NCBI GenBank assembly: GCA_027005175.1
Contig: JALTMC010000442.1
Span: 1 to 15,707, forward strand
DNA from: Myxococcales bacterium
GTDB lineage: Bacteria > Myxococcota_C > UBA6777
Direction: 5' to 3'
DNA: 15,707 nt
Numbering within the stretch: position 1 is the stretch's first letter; every line of letters begins with the position of its first letter. Below are positions 1 to 6,002 of this stretch, piece after piece. The notes beneath the pieces are model-generated. The model saw only the letters and a list, made by a program, of their open reading frames with translations, made no database searches and was not told where the DNA came from. The position numbers were made by a program, and so were the translations under genes.

Positions 1-1
1 G

Positions 2-1099
2 GAGCAAATCATCCTGCAAGTGTATCCGCCAACACACCGAGGTCGAGTACTACAGCGAGGAGAGCCCTACGAACTCCACCCCAATCCCTTGCCCTCCAAC
101 CCCCCGACGGAACAACAGAGCATGACCTCCGAATCCTCTCCCGAGGATTGGAACCACCACTTTCCAATGCATGCAGTGCTGTATCAAAAGTATGTCATCG
201 AAGCAGAGGCGAAACGTTTGCAGCGAATGCGACAACTTGCCCTCAAACAAAAGCGGACCCAGCTAAAGAAAGCACAACGTTTGATTCAAAACCTAGAAAG
301 AGACTGGCGGCGCTGTGAGGCGACCTTGGAGCGAGAGAGAGATGCCGAGCTTCTCAAGCACAATTTGCACCAAGTCCAACGAGGAGATGGTGAGGTGGTG
401 GTCACAGACTACTATGAAGAGGGGATGCCAGAGAGGATCATCGCGTTGAACCCCGTGCTCTCCCCCAAAGAGAATGTAGAGAAGCTCTTTCATCGAATCA
501 GGCGAGCCCGCCGTGGAATGGAAGCTATCATGCAGCGAATCGAGCGTGTCGAAAGCGAGATCAGCCAGTTGCAAGAGACGATCGAGGCGATCCAGCAATT
601 AAACACGCTGGAAGAGTTGCTTCCGTTGACTCAGCTTCCGCAGGGACAGCAGAAGCAAACAAGCCGCTCACAAGATCGACGGAGTTGCTACCGAGAGTAT
701 ACCTCGCTGGATGGCAAACCCATATGGGTTGGTCGAACCAACCGAGACAACGACGAGTTAACGCTTCGAGTGGCCAAGGGGAACGACCTCTGGCTTCATG
801 TGCGAGGCTGGTCCGGATCCCATGTTGTGATCCCCCAACAACGAAAAGAGTCTCCAAGCTCCGATCTCTTGATCGATGCAGCCACCCTGGCTGCTCATTT
901 CAGTCGGGCTCGAAAACAAACACATATCGATGTCATGCTCACCAATGTTAAATATGTCCGCAAACCCAAGGGAGCCTTGCCGGGTCAAGTCACAGTGACA
1001 CAGGATCGCAATATTGCCCTTCGCTTGGAGCCCAATCGCCTCACACGACTGCTACAAACAGACAAAAAAAAAGCCCTCCAAGAAAAAAAAGGAGACTAG
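2..1099 (+). CDS. rqcH: RqcH/NFACT-family ribosome quality-control protein, 5' end cut by window
   Basis: C-terminal part of an NFACT protein (RqcH/Rqc2/FbpA). In bacteria studied, RqcH binds stalled 50S subunits and recruits tRNA-Ala to add alanine tails to blocked nascent chains. The frame is open from base 2, so the GTG at 20 is probably internal and the N-terminal NFACT-N domain lies mostly outside the window. The segment GRVLQRGEPYEL resembles the end of NFACT-N. A long charged coiled coil follows (about residues 60-210), including the typical LNPVLSPKENVEKLF stretch. The NFACT-R RNA-binding domain comes next, with signature DLWLHVRGWSGSHVVI and the later VKYVRKPKGALPGQV. The helix-hairpin-helix module normally between NFACT-N and the coiled coil is not visible; a Pro/Ser-rich stretch is there instead. 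The family call is firm; the alanine-tailing role is inferred by homology. Confidence 0.9.
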   Translation, partial: EQIILQVYPPTHRGRVLQRGEPYELHPNPLPSNPPTEQQSMTSESSPEDWNHHFPMHAVLYQKYVIEAEAKRLQRMRQLALKQKRTQLKKAQRLIQNLERDWRRCEATLERERDAELLKHNLHQVQRGDGEVVVTDYYEEGMPERIIALNPVLSPKENVEKLFHRIRRARRGMEAIMQRIERVESEISQLQETIEAIQQLNTLEELLPLTQLPQGQQKQTSRSQDRRSCYREYTSLDGKPIWVGRTNRDNDELTLRVAKGNDLWLHVRGWSGSHVVIPQQRKESPSSDLLIDAATLAAHFSRARKQTHIDVMLTNVKYVRKPKGALPGQVTVTQDRNIALRLEPNRLTRLLQTDKKKALQEKKGD

Positions 1100-1111
1100 A
1101 GAGGGCATTTT
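1073..1111 (+). terminator. Possible terminator overlapping the 3' end of the NFACT gene
   Basis: GCCCTC (1073-1078) can pair with GAGGGC (1101-1106) across a 22-nt loop that contains the TAG stop. Nine A residues precede the stem and ATTTT follows, so it could act on either strand. The loop is long, so this is weak. Confidence 0.35.
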
Positions 1112-1184
1112 GTTCAAAAAAGATCTTGCTGCGAGAGTGCATCCATGCTATACGGTCTTGCCTTGTAACAATTAGAATTCCACG

Positions 1185-1213
1185 AAGACAAGTGTGCGTA
1201 GTTATTCTATAAG
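1185..1213 (+). promoter_or_regulatory. Candidate sigma70-type promoter of the Ala/Lys lipoprotein gene
   Basis: AAGACA (1185-1190), a 17-bp spacer and TATAAG (1208-1213) match the consensus at 4/6 and 5/6 positions. Transcription would start near 1220, about 29 nt before the ATG at 1249 and ahead of its AGGAGA ribosome site. Confidence 0.4.
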
Positions 1214-1248
1214 CGCATATGTGGTTACATCTTATCAGGAGATTTCTT

Positions 1249-1482
1249 ATGAAAAAGTTCATCGTTGTTCTCGCGAGTTTGGCTCTATCCGTTGCAGTCA
1301 TTGGTTGCAAGAAAAAAGCAGCTGCCCCCGCAAAACGTGCGACTCCCGCGAAACGTGCTCCCGCAGCAAGCCGCCCCGCAGCCCGTAAAACAGCAAAGGC
1401 TGCTCCCAAAGCTGCCGCACGCAAAGCTGCTCCCAAAGCTGATGCACGCAAAGCTGCTCCCAAAGCTGACGACAACAAGTAA
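1249..1482 (+). CDS. Small lipoprotein with histone-H1-like Ala/Lys/Pro-rich tail
   Basis: 77 residues. The start is set by AGGAGA (1237-1242), six bases before ATG; an upstream in-frame ATG at 1219 lacks this. Residues 1-20 are a classic lipoprotein signal (MKKFIVVLASLALSVAVIG followed by Cys), with V-I-G-C as lipobox. After the Cys everything is low complexity: KKK, then alternating Ala, Lys, Arg and Pro (APAKRATPAKRAP, KAAPKADARKAAPKAD). Nine-residue units are encoded by a 27-bp tandem repeat. The mature chain would be strongly basic, disordered and lipid-anchored, possibly touching peptidoglycan, LPS or nucleic acid; no function is established. Short lipoproteins of this composition recur in Gram-negative genomes, and compositional similarity to H1 or AlgP-like tails need not mean homology. 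The gene appears monocistronic. Confidence 0.8.
   Translation: MKKFIVVLASLALSVAVIGCKKKAAAPAKRATPAKRAPAASRPAARKTAKAAPKAAARKAAPKADARKAAPKADDNK
1417..1470 (+). repeat. 27-bp tandem repeat, 2 copies, in lipoprotein gene
   Basis: Units 1417-1443 and 1444-1470 differ only at the last base and encode A-R-K-A-A-P-K-A-D twice. A partial related unit lies just upstream (1396-1416). The period is a whole number of codons, so copy change would keep the frame. Confidence 0.85.
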
Positions 1483-1761
1483 TCCTCCCTCTCTTCCCCA
1501 AGAGCCCCTTCGCTCGTATCACCAAACAGCATCACAATACTCTTCAAAGCAATACTCTCCAAAGTTTGCGCCTGCTGCGTGGATAGCCTATACTGCGTGC
1601 CTGTGAGGCAAGATGCCCCCACTCCGCTCCAGTCTAACACTCGCAGAAGTTATACAAAGAGCCGATACGATGTGTCGGTAAGACAGACTCTACTCTTTGA
1701 CTATTCTTCTTTTGTGGTGCCCTGAATCGACACCGAGACCTTTGAGATACCTGAAAGAACT
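1483..1761. other. Intergenic region with a 15-bp tandem repeat and a small dyad
   Basis: No convincing gene. Two tandem 15-mers of the form CAATACTCTYCAAAG lie at 1535-1549 and 1550-1564. CCGATAC (1662-1668) pairs with GTGTCGG (1672-1678) around a GAT loop (seven pairs, one G-T), which could be an operator or mRNA hairpin ahead of the next gene. I found no clear -35/-10 pair for the gene at 1762. Confidence 0.5.
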
Positions 1762-2211
1762 ATGCTGATTTTTCGATCCAACAACCCAAAGTTGCCCTCC
1801 ACATCACAACGCTGGCGTCCCCTCAGGCAATTCCCTCTTATGCTGTTGCTTTCCTTGCTATGCCTGGGTTCATTGAGTACAGCCTCTTGCCGTGATGTCT
1901 CGCGTATGTGCCAAAAGTACGTAAAGAAGTACCAGATGTGTACGCAACAACGTTACAAGCAAGCAGTGTACCTACAATCCAAGCTACCTCCCCAAAGCAA
2001 AAAACGAAGTGAAGCTTTGCTTCAACAGTTGCAACAACAGCTTCAATCCCCAGAATGGCACAAACGCCATATGCGACTCTGTACGAAATCTCCCCCAAAC
2101 AATAAGCGATTTCGCTGTGTCTACCAGTCCTCGTGTGCTTCCCTTTCTCAGTGCAATCCCCAAGCGTCAAAGCTCACGCCCCAAGACGCAACCCCACCCA
2201 AACGACGTTGA
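1762..2211 (+). CDS. Small Cys-rich exported protein, function unknown
   Basis: 149 residues, not recognised as a named family. A basic N-terminal stretch (about 1-25) is followed by a hydrophobic segment (LMLLLSLLCLGSLSTAS, about 26-42), then C43. The residues before C43 (T-A-S-C) are a poor lipobox, so cleavage by signal peptidase I or II is open. The mature part is hydrophilic and mainly helical-looking. It has cysteines spaced C43-x6-C-x8-C near the start and C-x11-C-x5-C-x5-C near the end, which suggests disulfides in the periplasm or outside. The middle is Gln/Lys-rich (QQLQQQLQ). The tail, ATPPKRR, ends at TGA. Upstream GAAAG is a weak ribosome site, but the Met at residue 27 would remove the basic region of the signal. 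The stop region is duplicated 72 bp downstream in the same frame. Confidence 0.65.
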   Translation: MLIFRSNNPKLPSTSQRWRPLRQFPLMLLLSLLCLGSLSTASCRDVSRMCQKYVKKYQMCTQQRYKQAVYLQSKLPPQSKKRSEALLQQLQQQLQSPEWHKRHMRLCTKSPPNNKRFRCVYQSSCASLSQCNPQASKLTPQDATPPKRR

Positions 2212-2288
2212 CCTCCTCGTAAAAAAGCCCGATGGTTCTTACGTTTTGAGCCTGAAAGCGCAACTCCACCCAAGCGACGTTGACCTCC
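2188..2288 (+). repeat. Imperfect 29-bp direct repeat at 72-bp period spanning a stop codon
   Basis: Copies at 2188-2216 and 2260-2288 differ at two positions only. In the frame of the upstream gene both encode ATPPKRR, then TGA, then CCT CC. Both differences are third-position and synonymous (ACC/ACT, AAA/AAG). The frame is open between the two TGA codons and from the second to a third TGA at 2365. Confidence 0.8.
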
Positions 2289-2393
2289 CTCCCAAACGCG
2301 GGCCCGGCAGGATCGACAGGACAAAGTCCGGATGGAGTGGGGATCGTTGACTTTCACTTTTGACTGATGCGAAAGAAGGCAGACAAGTACGAA

Positions 2394-3188
2394 CTAAGCG
2401 GCAGCTTCGGAGATCTCGACACGAAAGAGCTGCTGCCCCGCGAAGAAGTGATCTCCATGGCTAAGATGGTGAGGTTTGTTGATTCGCAGGAAGGTGCCGT
2501 TCCGACTTCCGAGATCTTGCAAGAAAAACTGTCCATTTTCTTCGTAGACACGAGCGTGTCTTCCTGAGATATGACGATCAAAGGGGAAGGACAGGTCACA
2601 GTGTTCACGCCCAAGCCTTACACTGTTTGTTGAGGCGTAAAAGACCGCACCTTCTTGGTGGTTTCGAAAGAGATGAACCAACCGAAAGTGCAGAGACTTC
2701 TCAGGAGGACAGCCATAGAATTTGGCGTCGTCGCCCGGTTGTGCCACAACTCCGTGATAAGGGCGATATCCATCCACCTGTTCAAAGCGAAGTAGTTGTT
2801 CACCGGAGAGGAAGTGAGCACCATCTTCGATCTCTACAGAGTCGTGAATTTTAATAAAGACCCCATTGTCACTGCCTTCATCTGCGAGAAACAGCTTGTC
2901 GTCCTCGTAATAGAGGTTGGCGTGAAGCAAAGAGAGATATCGATCATCAGGGAAGAGGATGGTCCCATGCAAACGCCCCATCCGGTGGTTTTTGGTGCGC
3001 AGGTGATAGGAGATGCCAGGAAAACCTTCTCCTTTAACTAACACAAGCTGGGCCTGAATCGAGGGTGCGGGTTCGGCAGGTGTGACAATTTCAACCTTGG
3101 GCTCTTCGGCGACAATCGGTGCGCCGCAGTTCCAGCAAAAGCGATAACCATCGGGGACCTGGCTGCTACATTGAGAACAAGTGAGCAT
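2394..3188 (-). CDS. Zinc-ribbon protein with two FHA domains
   Basis: 264 residues, cytoplasmic. An N-terminal zinc ribbon has cysteines 4, 7, 18 and 21 (C-x2-C...C-x2-C, with CWNCG). An acidic Pro-rich linker (about 25-45) leads to FHA-1 (about 62-137) with GR at 71-72, S86-L-L-H89 and SDNG at 106-109. FHA-2 (about 185-258) has the full signature: GR 193-194, SGRH 208-211 and SRNG 228-231. FHA domains bind phosphothreonine, so it is likely an adaptor in Ser/Thr kinase signalling. FHA-1 has Leu where FHA-2 has Arg just before the conserved His, so it may bind weakly. AAGGAG lies 10 bases before the ATG. It is divergent from another FHA gene and convergent with the small Cys-rich gene. No kinase is in the window, so the partner is unknown. 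Confidence 0.88.
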   Translation of the reverse strand: MLTCSQCSSQVPDGYRFCWNCGAPIVAEEPKVEIVTPAEPAPSIQAQLVLVKGEGFPGISYHLRTKNHRMGRLHGTILFPDDRYLSLLHANLYYEDDKLFLADEGSDNGVFIKIHDSVEIEDGAHFLSGEQLLRFEQVDGYRPYHGVVAQPGDDAKFYGCPPEKSLHFRLVHLFRNHQEGAVFYASTNSVRLGREHCDLSFPFDRHISGRHARVYEENGQFFLQDLGSRNGTFLRINKPHHLSHGDHFFAGQQLFRVEISEAAA

Positions 3189-3266
3189 CCCTACTCAGCT
3201 CCTTTTCCGTTGGAGAGGATTGGCAATCCATTGATTACTACATGAAGAAGAAGTACCATCAACTCT

Positions 3267-3295
3267 AAGCTATCACTGGCCCACGAGGCAGTCAA
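3267..3295 (-). promoter_or_regulatory. Candidate promoter of the double-FHA gene
   Basis: Read on the minus strand: TTGACT (3295-3290), a 17-bp spacer ending in TGA, and TAGCTT (3272-3267). The -35 matches 5/6 and the -10 only 3/6, but a TGn extended -10 is present. It predicts a leader of about 70 nt. Confidence 0.4.
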
Positions 3296-3400
3296 GTGTA
3301 TGACAGACTTGATTTGAAAATGAACACAATCTCGCTTGTTGGAAGTCACACTTGTCTCTCCAACAACAGCCTCGTAATTTGTCTTCGATGAACAGGGACA

Positions 3401-3429
3401 TTGACCCACAGATGTGGGCCGACTATAAT
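3401..3429 (+). promoter_or_regulatory. Strong sigma70-type promoter of the FHA-PATAN/coaE operon, with a spacer dyad
   Basis: TTGACC (3401-3406), exactly 17 bp, then a perfect TATAAT (3424-3429). The spacer carries a perfect dyad, CCCACA-GA-TGTGGG (3405-3418), overlapping the end of the -35. A dyad here is a typical repressor site position. The predicted start point near 3436 excludes the upstream in-frame TTG (3352) and ATG (3388, 3412) as translation starts. Confidence 0.7.
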
Positions 3430-3480
3430 GCCTCGACGCCAAAACGAAGGTCCAACTTGGGACACAAACGAGAGAGTCTA

Positions 3481-4743
3481 ATGGCCAACAAACATACAGG
3501 TTTAGCACTTCGGTTTATTTCGGGGAAATACCAGGGGAACGAATACCCTCTGCCCGCCAACAAAGAGATCGTAATTGGACGTGGTTCCGAATTGGATATC
3601 GTCTTAGTGGAAGACATGATCTCCCGTCGTCACGCCAAGATCGTAACAGGGGAAGACTATGTGATCCTTCAGGATCTCGGTTCAACCAACGGCTCCTTTG
3701 TCAACGGTGAGCGAATTCGCAAGCAACGCATACAGGAAGGAGATCGGATCTTACTCGGGACTTCGATCCTGAAACTGGTACCGTTCAAAGAGAACAACCT
3801 GCTTCGCCTCGCCGCACCCGCCACAGATGCAGCGACGACCGCTCCCGCTTCAAGCCCTGGTCTCTTGGGTCCAGGGAGCGAGCACGCCTTGCCCTCCCCA
3901 GACTCTGCTCATCAACAGGCGACGATGCACCTCCCTGCCTTTCAAGTCCCCAACCATGGTGACTCCTCCGCAGGCATGGCCGCAACAGCACCTCCCCCCG
4001 CCTCCTCTCCCTTTGGCCCAGGGGCAAACATACCAGCGACGCAAGCTCCCTCAGCTTCTCCGATGCAAGCACCGGCAGACAGGTTCGCCCCTCCCCTCCA
4101 GACCTCTGCCCAGACGGCTCCCCAGACCTCTGCCCAGACGGCTCCCCCTCCTGCTGGAAACTTCACAAACGAGCCCCATCGCGCAAGCCCCGATTTGGGC
4201 CAACCCAGCATGACAGGATCACTCTCAGATACCCCCCTTCACGATTTATTGGAGTTGTTCGCCACCAGTCGCAAAAATGGTGTCCTTGTCGTCAAAGGTA
4301 CCAAAGAAGGTCGTCTACATTTCCGTGACGGTCAAATTGTCTATGCCATCACAGAAAACAACACGACTCTTTCACCCCTGAGAGCAGCGTATCGGCTCCT
4401 GGCTTACAAAACCGGAACCTTTGAACTATACCCCCCTTATGATCAAGAGATTCAACACGAAATTCTAGAAGATGCAATGGCTTTGTTGCAACAAGCAACA
4501 CAGCAAAGTGAGCAGATCAAACGCTACCAAAATGAGCTGCCCAGCCCGATTCACAACTTGAGCATTCAACACCCATTGCGGTCTTCACTGCGCGATCTGC
4601 GCCCTGACTACCTCGACACCCTCCAATCCATTTTTAATTATGGAATCCTCGACACCATCCTCAACAAATCAAACTTTTCTGATCTGGATACCTACCAGCA
4701 CATCGCATTCCTCTACAAACACGGCTATATCAAAGTCCACTGA
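3481..4743 (+). CDS. FHA domain - Pro-rich linker - PATAN (DUF4388) domain protein
   Basis: 420 residues from ATG 3481. That start is chosen because the promoter lies just upstream and family members begin close to the LRFISGKYQG stretch. GAGAG is a modest ribosome site. The FHA domain (about 8-100) has GR 33-34, SRRH 48-51 and STNG 68-71, all expected phosphothreonine-binding residues. A disordered linker rich in Pro, Ala, Ser and Gln (about 108-240) includes a doubled QTSAQTAP. The PATAN domain (about 243-345) shows TGSLSDTPLHDLLELF, NGVLVVKG and GRLHFRDGQIVYA; such domains occur in bacterial two-component and gliding or polarity regulators. The last 70 residues look helical, perhaps winged-helix. 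Likely a cytoplasmic phospho-dependent adaptor; its partner is unknown. Its stop overlaps the coaE start (TGATG). Confidence 0.9.
   Translation: MANKHTGLALRFISGKYQGNEYPLPANKEIVIGRGSELDIVLVEDMISRRHAKIVTGEDYVILQDLGSTNGSFVNGERIRKQRIQEGDRILLGTSILKLVPFKENNLLRLAAPATDAATTAPASSPGLLGPGSEHALPSPDSAHQQATMHLPAFQVPNHGDSSAGMAATAPPPASSPFGPGANIPATQAPSASPMQAPADRFAPPLQTSAQTAPQTSAQTAPPPAGNFTNEPHRASPDLGQPSMTGSLSDTPLHDLLELFATSRKNGVLVVKGTKEGRLHFRDGQIVYAITENNTTLSPLRAAYRLLAYKTGTFELYPPYDQEIQHEILEDAMALLQQATQQSEQIKRYQNELPSPIHNLSIQHPLRSSLRDLRPDYLDTLQSIFNYGILDTILNKSNFSDLDTYQHIAFLYKHGYIKVH
4099..4146 (+). repeat. 24-bp perfect tandem repeat, 2 copies, in the FHA-PATAN linker
   Basis: Units 4099-4122 and 4123-4146 are identical and encode QTSAQTAP twice. 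The period is eight codons, so the frame is kept. Perfect identity suggests a recent duplication. Confidence 0.9.
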
Positions 4744-5351
4744 TGAAGCTGATCGGCCTAACTGGCGGCATTGCCAGTGGAAAATCGACGGTCGCTCAAC
4801 TGCTTCGTGAGCAAGGCTATGTCGTCCTCTCTGCCGACCAAGTGGCCCGCGAGATCGTCCAACCCGGACAACCCGCTCTCCAAGAGATCGCCGACACGTT
4901 CGGAGCCGCTCTCATTCAGCCGGATGGTACCCTCGATCGAGCCAAACTGGGTCGTTTGATCTTTGCCAACCCTTCCCTCCGCACCCAACTCAACGCTATC
5001 ACTCACCCACGTATCGCCCAATCGGCAGCCATGAAAATCGCTGCTCTCGAAAAAGACGGACACAGCATCATCTTTTACGAAGTACCTCTCTTGTTTGAAA
5101 CCAACATGCAAGGACTCTTTCACGCAACCATTCTTGTATCGGTCCCTCCAAGCTTACAACTTCAACGTATCCAAGAACGTGACCAACTCTCCCCCCAAGA
5201 AGCACTACATCGCGTGGAAAGCCAAATGCCCCTGCAAGAAAAAATCAAACTCGCTACCTATGTCCTCGACAATACATCAAGTATCGAAAACCTAAAACAG
5301 TCCCTCATTATGATCATGAAACTGATCACAGCGAGTCCGAAAAAGTCTTAA
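4743..5351 (+). CDS. coaE: Dephospho-CoA kinase
   Basis: 202 residues, the usual CoaE length. It catalyses the last step of coenzyme A synthesis, ATP-dependent phosphorylation of the ribose 3'-OH of dephospho-CoA, in the cytoplasm. The start MKLIGLTGGIASGKSTVAQ holds the P-loop GGIASGKS. Substrate-side motifs follow: LSADQVAREIVQPG, IFANPSLRTQLNAITHPRI and YEVPLLFE. VSVPPSLQLQRIQERDQLS matches the family's nucleotide-side region with R-I-x-x-R. Its ATG shares one base with the stop of the FHA-PATAN gene, so the two are probably translationally coupled. No key residue is missing. A terminator follows directly. Why coaE is tied to an FHA protein is unclear; it may simply be read-through of a shared promoter. 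Confidence 0.97.
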   Translation: MKLIGLTGGIASGKSTVAQLLREQGYVVLSADQVAREIVQPGQPALQEIADTFGAALIQPDGTLDRAKLGRLIFANPSLRTQLNAITHPRIAQSAAMKIAALEKDGHSIIFYEVPLLFETNMQGLFHATILVSVPPSLQLQRIQERDQLSPQEALHRVESQMPLQEKIKLATYVLDNTSSIENLKQSLIMIMKLITASPKKS

Positions 5352-5365
5352 GACTCCTTTTTTTT
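5333..5365 (+). terminator. Rho-independent terminator after coaE
   Basis: GAGTC (5333-5337) pairs with GACTC (5352-5356), followed by C and eight T residues (5358-5365). An alternative shorter palindrome, AGTCTTAAGACT, lies at 5344-5355. The stem overlaps the end of coaE including its TAA. Confidence 0.6.
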
Positions 5366-5434
5366 CACTCCAATTCCCAGAAACACAACAATTGAAGTAA
5401 GTTGGACTGGTTTAGACTGTTCAAGAAACATAAC

Positions 5435-5470
5435 AATTACCCATAATTACAGTTAATTACAGTTAATTAT
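5435..5470 (+). promoter_or_regulatory. Four AATTA(C/T) motifs at exact 10-bp spacing (UP-element-like)
   Basis: AATTAC occurs at 5435-5440, 5445-5450 and 5455-5460, and AATTAT at 5465-5470, one per helical turn. The block ends 10 bp before the -35 at 5481. It could be an UP element, an intrinsically bent segment, or an array for a regulator binding one face of the helix. Confidence 0.6.
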
Positions 5471-5480
5471 AAAATTATGA

Positions 5481-5509
5481 TTGACGAAAGATCGCCAGAA
5501 AAGCATGAT
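5481..5509 (+). promoter_or_regulatory. Candidate promoter of the CPxVSC-protein/protease operon
   Basis: TTGACG (5481-5486, 5/6), a 17-bp spacer and CATGAT (5504-5509, 4/6). The start point would be near 5516, about 75 nt before the first codon. It is preceded by phased AT-rich motifs. Confidence 0.55.
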
Positions 5510-5590
5510 AGAGTGGTGTTTGGTTCAAAACATTAAAATCTAAAAAACCAATGTATTGCGCGACTTTCGTAAAATACGGAGCGGAGCGGG

Positions 5591-5974
5591 GTGTTGAAGC
5601 GTAAAATTAACGCAACATCAGGGGTGGAGCTACCCTCCAATCTTTGGTATTGGCTGGAGCAAGCGCGTGTCAAGTCACGACAGGAATGTCGTGACGCTCC
5701 GCGCCCCTGTCCATGTGTCTCGTGTAAAGAGCATCTGCTGTTTCAGGTAAGTGCAACCCATCCTGGAGAGTGGCAGATACAGCAAAGAGAGATCCATGAG
5801 ATGGAAGACACATGTCGCCTGGATATCCTAGAGCGCACAACACCAGCTCCAGTGAACATACCATTACAAAGTAAACCGCTACCACCCCTGCATTCAAGCT
5901 GTGTGGTAGAGGGAACAACCTGTGCGTCAGTCACAGTCAGCACCAACTCCCCCTCCTCGTCTCCCCAAAAATAA
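5591..5974 (+). CDS. Small CPxVSC-motif protein related to sigma-4-like proteins but lacking the helix-turn-helix
   Basis: 127 residues from GTG 5591 (TTG 5594 is also possible); GGAG at 5583-5586 is the ribosome site. Residues 27-82 (KSRQECRDAPRPCPCVSCKE and, later, MEDTCRLDILER) resemble the N-terminal part of a small protein group common in Myxococcota. There, RPCPWVSC-like and DTCALD-like motifs precede a region-4-type helix-turn-helix with an RERVRQ-like recognition helix. From memory of that family, the usual Trp is Cys here (C42), and after residue 82 the helix-turn-helix is missing. A Pro/Ser/Thr-rich tail (TTPAPVNIPLQ... SPSSSPQK) replaces it. No other frame restores the lost part. 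Cysteines 33, 40, 42, 45 and 75 could bind metal. It is either a repurposed regulator or a decaying gene. It lies 28 nt before the membrane protease gene, probably on one transcript. Confidence 0.6.
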   Translation: MLKRKINATSGVELPSNLWYWLEQARVKSRQECRDAPRPCPCVSCKEHLLFQVSATHPGEWQIQQREIHEMEDTCRLDILERTTPAPVNIPLQSKPLPPLHSSCVVEGTTCASVTVSTNSPSSSPQK

Positions 5975-6002
5975 AACACAGAATAGAGAAAGGTGAAACA
6001 CT

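Noticed and set aside
1041-1640. 199-residue minus-strand frame opposite the Ala/Lys lipoprotein, rich in LGAALRA
   Set aside because: It is the complement of the Ala/Lys repeat codons. The plus frame has a ribosome site, lipoprotein signal and stop; this one has no coherent start or domain.
2009-2350. Alternative plus frame with repeated HPxDVDL text
   Set aside because: It overlaps the Cys-rich exported gene, which has the signal sequence and patterned cysteines. The repeat in this frame results from the 72-bp duplication. Differences between the copies are silent in the other frame, not in this one.
2188-2367. TGA recoded as a sense codon in this organism
   Set aside because: Other well-supported genes here end in TGA at sensible places, including the FHA-PATAN gene overlapping coaE, so a genome-wide recoding is not tenable.
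3352-3480. N-terminal extension of the FHA-PATAN protein from TTG 3352, ATG 3388 or ATG 3412
   Set aside because: A near-consensus promoter with TATAAT at 3424-3429 lies inside this stretch, and the family's FHA domain begins right after ATG 3481.
3827-4213. Pro/Arg/Leu-rich plus frame inside the FHA-PATAN linker
   Set aside because: Frame shadow of a Pro/Ala-rich linker; no start signal and overlaps a well-supported gene.
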